This document shows, one piece after another, positions 7,390 to 11,406 of a DNA stretch of 11,406 nt. Source of the DNA: Deltaproteobacteria bacterium (lineage in GTDB: Bacteria > Desulfobacterota > Desulfobacteria > Desulfobacterales > SURF-15). Numbering within the stretch: the first letter of the stretch is position 1; each line of letters opens with the position of its first letter. Both the position numbers and the translations under genes were made by a program. The notes beneath the pieces are model-generated. The model did not search any database, had not been told where the DNA came from, and saw nothing but the letters and a program-made list of their open reading frames with translations. Location of the stretch: positions 1 through 11,406 of the forward strand of contig JAHEHB010000159.1 of the NCBI GenBank assembly GCA_024644775.1. Reading direction: 5' to 3'.

Positions 7390-8739
7390 TTAGGCGGTCT
7401 TTGAATCTTCGGGATACGAATATACTTCTTTTTGAAAAACCTTTTTTTGAAAATCAAGATAGTCGTTTTTTGTCATGGCGGGCTGATTTTTATCCATGAC
7501 TTCTCGAGCCTTTTCTCCTTGGCCATAAAGCAGATCCACCGCCATTCGGGAAAGCGCTTTGGCGGGGGTAAGATATCCCATCTCTTTGTCCGAGATGATA
7601 TAGTCGTTACCATGGCCGATCCCGGTCGCTCCCGACATGTAGGGGTGAACGGCAGGCATAATATGGCCGATGTCTCCCATGTCCGTTGATCCGGTGCGAT
7701 GCCCCACTTCGCAGCATTCTTCTGCTCCCACCAACGCTTCGGCATTTTTAAGAAATAGACGTTTTAAATAAGGATCGTTTCGTAAGGGCATATATCCGGG
7801 GAGTGTATCGATTACCACCTTAGCGCCAATGGCCATGGCGCCCGCCCGAAACGCGCGGTCTATTTTTGAATTTGCATCCAATATCGCTTCATTTGTTTTT
7901 CCCCGTACGAAGGTTTCCATACGCACGTCGGCTGGAACCACATTGACCAAGTCTCCGCCTTTGGTGATGATCGGATGGACGCGAATGGCATCATCATCTC
8001 TAAATGTTTCCCGCTGTGCGTGAATGGCTGCTAAAGCAATATGGGCGGCATTTAATGCATTAATCCCCTTGTGAGGGATCGCGCCTGCATGGGCGGCCAC
8101 TCCTTCGTATCGAATCATTTTCACGATACATCCATTACTGGAGGAAGAAACCGCTGCTTTTTTCATCTCGGGGGTGCAATGGGTATGAATCATCATCGCC
8201 ATATCCACATCATCAAAATGACCCAGCTGAATTAACTCCGGTTTTCCACCCAAAAAACTTAACTTTCCTTCTTTGACGAGTCCCCTCCGGTATTCTACTT
8301 CGACATACTCTTCCGCAGGTACCGCAAAGAATACCACCGTTCCGGCAAGCTCTGCGGCGGCTTGGCTGTCAACCAATCCCATCATAGCACCCATTAAACC
8401 GGCAATTTGCGCATTATGGCCGCACGCGTGTGCAGCGCCGGTGTTTGAATCTGCATTCGCGTGATCGGACACCAATAAGGAGTCCAGTTCCCCAATCAGG
8501 GCAATCGTGGGACCGGGTTTTTTTCCTTTTAACACGCCCTTAACGCCGGTAATGGCAAGTCCGGTTTCATGGGGGATATCAAAGGTTGCCATTGTATCGG
8601 CAACGAGTTTGGCGGTTTTAAACTCTTTGAATCCCAACTCAGGATTGATCATGATTTGATCGCCGATTTTTTCAATATCGTCTTTGCGCCGATCGATGGC
8701 TTCACAGATGGCACTTTTTAAATCATCTTTGCTTCGCAA
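7390..8739 (-). CDS. M20-family metallo-amidohydrolase (AbgB/N-acyl amino acid deacylase type)
   Basis: A cytoplasmic zinc-type hydrolase of about 449 residues that should cleave an amide bond, releasing an amino compound from an N-acyl or N-aroyl group. Motifs, numbered from the chosen start, are NPELGF at 32-37, AHACGHNAQ at 103-111 (metal ligands), PAEE at 141-144 (catalytic and metal-binding glutamates), GVAAHAG at 213-219 in the lid domain, and STDMGDIGH at 351-359. They resemble the AbgB and amino-acylase branch. I chose the TTG at 8739 because GGAGGA lies 7 nt upstream (8747-8752). A longer frame from a TTG at 8793 would overlap the preceding gene and has no ribosome site. It is the last gene of the three-gene operon, 23 nt after the TIM-barrel gene. 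No signal peptide is seen. The substrate is not identified. Confidence 0.92.
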   Translation of the reverse strand: MRSKDDLKSAICEAIDRRKDDIEKIGDQIMINPELGFKEFKTAKLVADTMATFDIPHETGLAITGVKGVLKGKKPGPTIALIGELDSLLVSDHANADSNTGAAHACGHNAQIAGLMGAMMGLVDSQAAAELAGTVVFFAVPAEEYVEVEYRRGLVKEGKLSFLGGKPELIQLGHFDDVDMAMMIHTHCTPEMKKAAVSSSSNGCIVKMIRYEGVAAHAGAIPHKGINALNAAHIALAAIHAQRETFRDDDAIRVHPIITKGGDLVNVVPADVRMETFVRGKTNEAILDANSKIDRAFRAGAMAIGAKVVIDTLPGYMPLRNDPYLKRLFLKNAEALVGAEECCEVGHRTGSTDMGDIGHIMPAVHPYMSGATGIGHGNDYIISDKEMGYLTPAKALSRMAVDLLYGQGEKAREVMDKNQPAMTKNDYLDFQKKVFQKEVYSYPEDSKTA

Positions 8740-8752
8740 TTTAGCTTCCTCC
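8740..8752 (-). promoter_or_regulatory. Ribosome binding site deciding a TTG start
   Basis: GGAGGA at 8747-8752 (- strand) with a 7-nt spacer directly precedes the TTG at 8739. It is among the best ribosome sites in the window and lies in the 23-nt gap after the upstream stop codon, so it fixes the amidohydrolase start. Confidence 0.75.
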
Positions 8753-8762
8753 AGGTAATATA

Positions 8763-9605
8763 CTATTCTTCTAACGCAAAATTTTCTCTGCAAAACGCAA
8801 GCGCTTCTTCAAGAGCCTTGCGGCATTTCTTTTCATCATCAGCACCCAGCGCATCTGGTGATGTTTCAATACTAATCGCACCGGAATAACGATCTTTGGC
8901 TAACCGGTCAAGCAAACTGTTCAGTGCCAGGTGTCCTTTTCGTGGAGATCGATGTTCGGTCCCATCGAAATTGGAAAGATGGATATGGGCGACATGCTGC
9001 TTTAAACGGTTGTATACTTCAACCGGATCCAGTTCCCATGTCCCTAAATGGGTTGTATCCAATGTGATATGCGCGAACCGGGGGAGCACTGTTAATTTAT
9101 TAAACCAATATGCATTGATCGTAAGACCGACAAATCGGTGGGCAGGCATATTTTCCAAAGCAACGGTGACACCCGAAGAAGATTCTATTTCTTCAAGACG
9201 ATTATCATGGAGAAACTGATAATAGGCGTCTCGCCGAAGCAATGGCAGCGGCACCATAAATCGACGATTGTTAAAAAAATTCATCTGCCCCCATATACCA
9301 TATATTCGTAAGGGCAGATGCGCAACAACCACTCTTGCTTCTAGCGTATTTGCAAGCTCAACCGTCCGTTTCAATCTCCCAAGCTGATCCAGCGGCCAAT
9401 CCTGGATATCAGAAACAAAAGGGCTATGCAACGCGACGATAGGAAGATTGTAATCGGAAGACAGCCGGCTGAGATAGACGGCATCACGGCTGTCCCATCG
9501 TCCATCTATCAACACTTCGATGCCATCGTATCCGACCTCGGCTGCCAGTGCGAATACCCGGGATATACCGTAGCTATGTAGAGATCCGGTTGATAAAGTT
9601 ATCAT
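8763..9605 (-). CDS. Sugar phosphate isomerase/epimerase-like TIM-barrel protein (AP endonuclease 2 / xylose isomerase-like)
   Basis: A 280-residue TIM-barrel protein of the xylose-isomerase-like superfamily, whose members isomerise or epimerise sugars or dehydrate inositol derivatives using a divalent metal. Numbering from the ATG at 9605, the barrel opens with MITLSTGSLHSYG, then GYDGIEVL at 25-32. Likely metal-site residues are E151 (VALENMP), D183 and H186 (LDTTH), H209 (AHIHL) and E247 (SIETSP); H60 and H96 also line strand ends. The ATG lies one base after the stop of the upstream gene, with only a weak GGGT before it, so re-initiation by terminating ribosomes is likely. A TTG at 9614 would add three residues and overlap the upstream gene. 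No signal peptide is visible. It is the middle gene of the operon. The exact reaction is unknown. Confidence 0.9.
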   Translation of the reverse strand: MITLSTGSLHSYGISRVFALAAEVGYDGIEVLIDGRWDSRDAVYLSRLSSDYNLPIVALHSPFVSDIQDWPLDQLGRLKRTVELANTLEARVVVAHLPLRIYGIWGQMNFFNNRRFMVPLPLLRRDAYYQFLHDNRLEEIESSSGVTVALENMPAHRFVGLTINAYWFNKLTVLPRFAHITLDTTHLGTWELDPVEVYNRLKQHVAHIHLSNFDGTEHRSPRKGHLALNSLLDRLAKDRYSGAISIETSPDALGADDEKKCRKALEEALAFCRENFALEE

Positions 9606-9606
9606 G

Positions 9607-10725
9607 TTACCCAATACGATATGCGTTCATCACTTCTTCGTTAAGCTCAATTCCAAGCCCCGGTTCTTCGGGTACCGAGATGAATCCATCCGCCGCCTCC
9701 AGAGACTGCTGAATCAATCGCGATCTGATGGGAGTCTCCTCAACACAATATTCAAAGATAAACGCACTTTTCCGGGACGCCAACCAGTGCAAACCGGCTG
9801 CCAAGTTGACCGGTGTCGAGTAAAAATGATTCACCACCCGTTTACCATGAAATTCAGCCATATCAGCAACTTTTCGTGAGATGGTAAAACCGTTTCTCGC
9901 AAGATCGATTTGGGCGATATCGATGCCACCACGATCCAATAGATCCCAAAACGAATGGACGCCGGCCTCCCCTTCGCCGGCTGCAATGGGAATGTTCGAC
10001 ATTTGGCTAAGTTCCCGGTAGCCGTCAAGATTATCCTGCAGCAAGGGTTCTTCTAACCAGAGGATACCAAACTGCTCAAACTGCCTGGCCCGGGTCTTGG
10101 CGGTCTTGGTATCCCAACAGCATCCCGCATCGACGAGAACATCGTTTTCATCCCCGACGCCCGATCGAGCGCCCTCAACCAGTTCTAGATCCAACTTCTC
10201 ATTCTGACCCATGGGCGCCCACCCAAACTTTACGGCGGTAAATCCCTGATCGATCCATTTTTTAGCCTTTTCTCGGGTTTTTTTTCCATTTTGTCCGAAA
10301 AGATCACTGGCATATGCGCGAAACCGCCTGTGATAAGCACCTCCCAATAGCTGATAAATGGGCTGTTTATAATACTTACCGGCGATATCCCATAGCGCCA
10401 TATCAATCCCGCCGATGGTATGGATAACCACTGCGCGTCGGCCGTAGTAAAAGGTTCGTTGATAGAGTTTCTCATTGATTATTTCAATGTCCAATGGATT
10501 CATCCCGATGAGCAGGCGTCCCAGTCCGGTAGCAATGCTGTGACTCATGGGCGCATCAACGATGGCTTTTGCCACACGGGGTAGTGAATCGACCTCCCCA
10601 ATGCCCACGATTCCGGCATCCGTATAAATCCTGATAATCAAGGCATCTTGCGCAGCAGAGGCCTTATCCTCGATTTCTTCTTCCGGAAGCCGCAACTCAA
10701 TGGCTTCAACATTTGTTATTTTCAT
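9607..10725 (-). CDS. Mandelate racemase/muconate lactonizing family enzyme (probable acid-sugar dehydratase or racemase)
   Basis: A 372-residue enolase-superfamily enzyme that abstracts a proton next to a carboxylate, with Mg2+ stabilising the intermediate. The N-terminal capping domain is at about 1-125 and the barrel follows. Likely metal ligands are D199 (VDAG), E225 (LEEP) and E251 (AAGE). Their spacing of 26 and 26 residues equals that of Pseudomonas putida mandelate racemase (D195, E221, E247). D274 (QID) and H300 (VVNH) form the His-Asp dyad and E325 fits the position of E317. The usual K-x-K is K166-F-G followed by W169, so the second lysine is missing. The start at 10725 has GGAGGG 5 nt upstream. 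It is the first gene of the operon. Dehydration of a sugar acid is more likely than racemisation, but this is inference. Confidence 0.92.
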   Translation of the reverse strand: MKITNVEAIELRLPEEEIEDKASAAQDALIIRIYTDAGIVGIGEVDSLPRVAKAIVDAPMSHSIATGLGRLLIGMNPLDIEIINEKLYQRTFYYGRRAVVIHTIGGIDMALWDIAGKYYKQPIYQLLGGAYHRRFRAYASDLFGQNGKKTREKAKKWIDQGFTAVKFGWAPMGQNEKLDLELVEGARSGVGDENDVLVDAGCCWDTKTAKTRARQFEQFGILWLEEPLLQDNLDGYRELSQMSNIPIAAGEGEAGVHSFWDLLDRGGIDIAQIDLARNGFTISRKVADMAEFHGKRVVNHFYSTPVNLAAGLHWLASRKSAFIFEYCVEETPIRSRLIQQSLEAADGFISVPEEPGLGIELNEEVMNAYRIG

Positions 10726-10770
10726 CGTTTCCCTCCGTATTTTGTTGACCGCTTACCCCTACCCCTTGTT

Positions 10771-10853
10771 TGAGAAACCCTGGTCGATGTCTCCATTTCG
10801 ATCAAATCTACCGCCTCGGCAGCCAGCGGTGTCGCTCGCCTGAGAAACCTGGT
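10771..10853. repeat. Short direct repeat pair
   Basis: TGAGAAACCCTGGT at 10771-10784 recurs as TGAGAAACCTGGT at 10841-10853, differing only by one C. Between them is a GC-rich stretch with an AGCG-GTGT-CGCT stem-loop. This suggests an old duplication or a recurring repeat unit. Confidence 0.6.
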
Positions 10854-10881
10854 AAAGCCCCAAATCCCAAGCACCAAATTC

Positions 10882-10990
10882 TTTACCCTGTTAAATAAGC
10901 CTGCTCATGACCTGACCCTATCGTTTAAAGAGATTACATTTAAGACCTGCACAGCAAATCACCACAAGACGATTTAACAGGGCAGGTAAA
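10882..10990. repeat. Inverted-repeat-bounded element of about 109 bp
   Basis: CCCTGTTAAAT (10886-10896) has its exact 11-base reverse complement ATTTAACAGGG at 10972-10982, with 75 nt between. The match extends outward: TTTACC precedes the left arm, and its complement GGTAAA follows the right arm after a 4-base insert (GGCA counted with the arm boundary). The whole unit is about 109 bp. It has the size and layout of a small nonautonomous element or a long-range RNA stem, but I see no target-site duplication. Confidence 0.55.
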
Positions 10991-11010
10991 TTTCAAACTA
11001 CAATATCCAA

Positions 11011-11040
11011 CACGCGGCGCAAGCGCCTGCGCTGCGCGTG
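11011..11040. repeat. GC-rich hairpin
   Basis: CACGCG plus GCGCA on the left pair with TGCGC plus CGCGTG on the right, giving 11 base pairs with a two-base bulge on the right side and the 6-nt loop AGCGCC. No T-run follows on either strand, so it does not look like an intrinsic terminator. It is a stable structure in an otherwise mixed-composition block. Confidence 0.65.
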
Positions 11041-11316
11041 ACCAAACAGGTACGGCAGCGCCTTTTTGTAAATTGCGTGGCTCAATCCCAACTCCTGAAT
11101 CTCGTCTGAACCTTAAACCCCTAAATCTTCTTCTGAGAACCTCGTTTCTTGTAGTGATGAATCCAGCTCTGCTGGCGGCCAGCGACGGCGCTGACACCTA
11201 AAACGCATCGAAACCGAAATCGTCGCCCAAAGACAAGGATTTCTCTCCCATCCCCCGAGAGGGACACTAACTTCATGACCGATTTCCAAGAGCGAATGAT
11301 TTCAGAACTCCAATTG

Positions 11317-11337
11317 CTGTCCTCTGCCCTCTGTCCT
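11317..11337. repeat. Heptamer tandem repeat, three copies of CTGYCCT
   Basis: CTGTCCT, CTGCCCT and CTGTCCT stand head to tail, a perfect 7-nt period with one substitution. The tract ends 5 bp from the predicted 3' end of the group II intron. Confidence 0.7.
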
Positions 11338-11342
11338 TCCGG

Positions 11343-11406
11343 GTAGAAATGGGAAGTTACCTTCCCAAAGCCCCCACAGAACCGTACGAGCGCGATTAAC
11401 GCATAC
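11343..11406 (-). mobile_element. 3' end of a group II intron (domains V and VI), continuing past the right edge
   Basis: Read on the - strand from the right edge, the sequence GTATGCG ... CTCGTACGGTTC is the catalytic domain V of a bacterial group II intron, lacking only its first few bases (expected GAGCC) beyond the edge. Its upper stem GCGT/GCGC encloses a TAATC loop with one G-U pair, and the lower stem GTA.../...TACGGTTC is kept. After TGTGGGGGC comes domain VI: GGGAAG-GTAA-CTTCCC (11349-11364), a tetraloop hairpin. An A then sits 7 nt before the end, followed by TTTCTAC, placing the 3' splice site (AC) at 11343. An unpaired A about 7-8 nt from a terminal AY is the usual branch-point arrangement. 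The intron body and any reverse transcriptase/maturase would lie to the right, outside the window. It is co-oriented with the catabolic operon. Confidence 0.82.

Larger units (their letters stand above)
10726..11342. other. Noncoding, repeat-rich intergenic block
   Basis: About 600 bp between the enolase-superfamily gene and the intron end, with no credible gene on either strand. An 85-codon frame on the - strand (10940-11197) has Arg/Ser-rich low-complexity wording, no ribosome site worth naming, and crosses the 11011-11040 hairpin and the right arm of the 10886-10982 inverted repeat, so I reject it. The block contains an inverted repeat with 75-nt spacer, a GC-rich hairpin, a direct repeat of TGAGAAACC-type words, two related AGCG-N4-CGCT stem-loops and a heptamer tandem repeat, listed separately. 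I found no clear promoter for the catabolic operon here. Confidence 0.6.

Noticed and set aside
8740..8793. N-terminal extension of the amidohydrolase to a TTG at 8793
   Set aside because: It would overlap the preceding gene by 31 nt without a ribosome site, whereas the TTG at 8739 has GGAGGA at ideal spacing.
10741..10980. Search for a sigma70 or sigma54 promoter ahead of the enolase-superfamily gene
   Set aside because: No hexamer pair with proper spacing and no GG-N10-GC arrangement stood out, so no promoter is reported.
11048..11077. Possible intrinsic terminator GGCAGCGCC followed by five T residues on the + strand
   Set aside because: The stem is only three base pairs and no gene on the + strand ends nearby.
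10940..11197. 85-codon reading frame on the - strand in the repeat block
   Set aside because: Arg/Ser-rich wording without a recognisable domain, no convincing ribosome site, and it crosses the 11011-11040 hairpin and the right arm of the 10886-10982 inverted repeat; it reads as translated noncoding repeat.

Overview
The window looks like a chromosomal segment from a Gram-negative bacterium of moderate GC content. A Desulfobacterota (deltaproteobacterial, Desulfobacterales-like) host is my best guess. It rests on a large CHASE2 hybrid histidine kinase paired with a periplasmic LysM/FecR protein, a group II intron, and a noncoding block rich in short repeats. This is inference from gene style; no rRNA or marker gene is present to settle it.

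Left part (1-2713, + strand): the end of a CUT1-type sugar ABC importer operon. It holds a MalF-type permease cut by the left edge (GtsB-like), a complete MalG-type permease (GtsC-like) and a MalK/UgpC-type ATPase. The genes overlap or are 12 nt apart and are co-transcribed. Both permeases most resemble glucose/mannose importers; the binding protein would lie left of the window.

Middle (2730-7389, - strand): a two-gene signalling unit convergent with the ABC operon. The upstream gene encodes an exported LysM-FecR-Fn3-like protein with a C-terminal membrane anchor. The downstream gene encodes a CHASE2-PAS-HisKA-HATPase-REC hybrid kinase. A near-consensus sigma70 promoter (TTGACA, 17 nt, TATGAT) precedes the unit, and its leader contains a GC-rich palindrome.

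Right part (7390-10725, - strand): a three-gene, tightly spaced catabolic operon: an enolase-superfamily (mandelate racemase-like) enzyme, a xylose-isomerase-like TIM-barrel protein, and an M20 amidohydrolase. Together they suggest breakdown of an N-acylated or amide-bearing acid-sugar-like compound, but the substrate cannot be read from sequence.

Far right (10726-11406): about 600 bp with no credible gene but many inverted and direct repeats and a heptamer tandem repeat. It is followed by the 3' end (domains V and VI) of a group II intron on the - strand that continues past the right edge. The most useful second looks are this intron and repeat block, the FecR/CHASE2 pair, and the unassigned three-enzyme operon.
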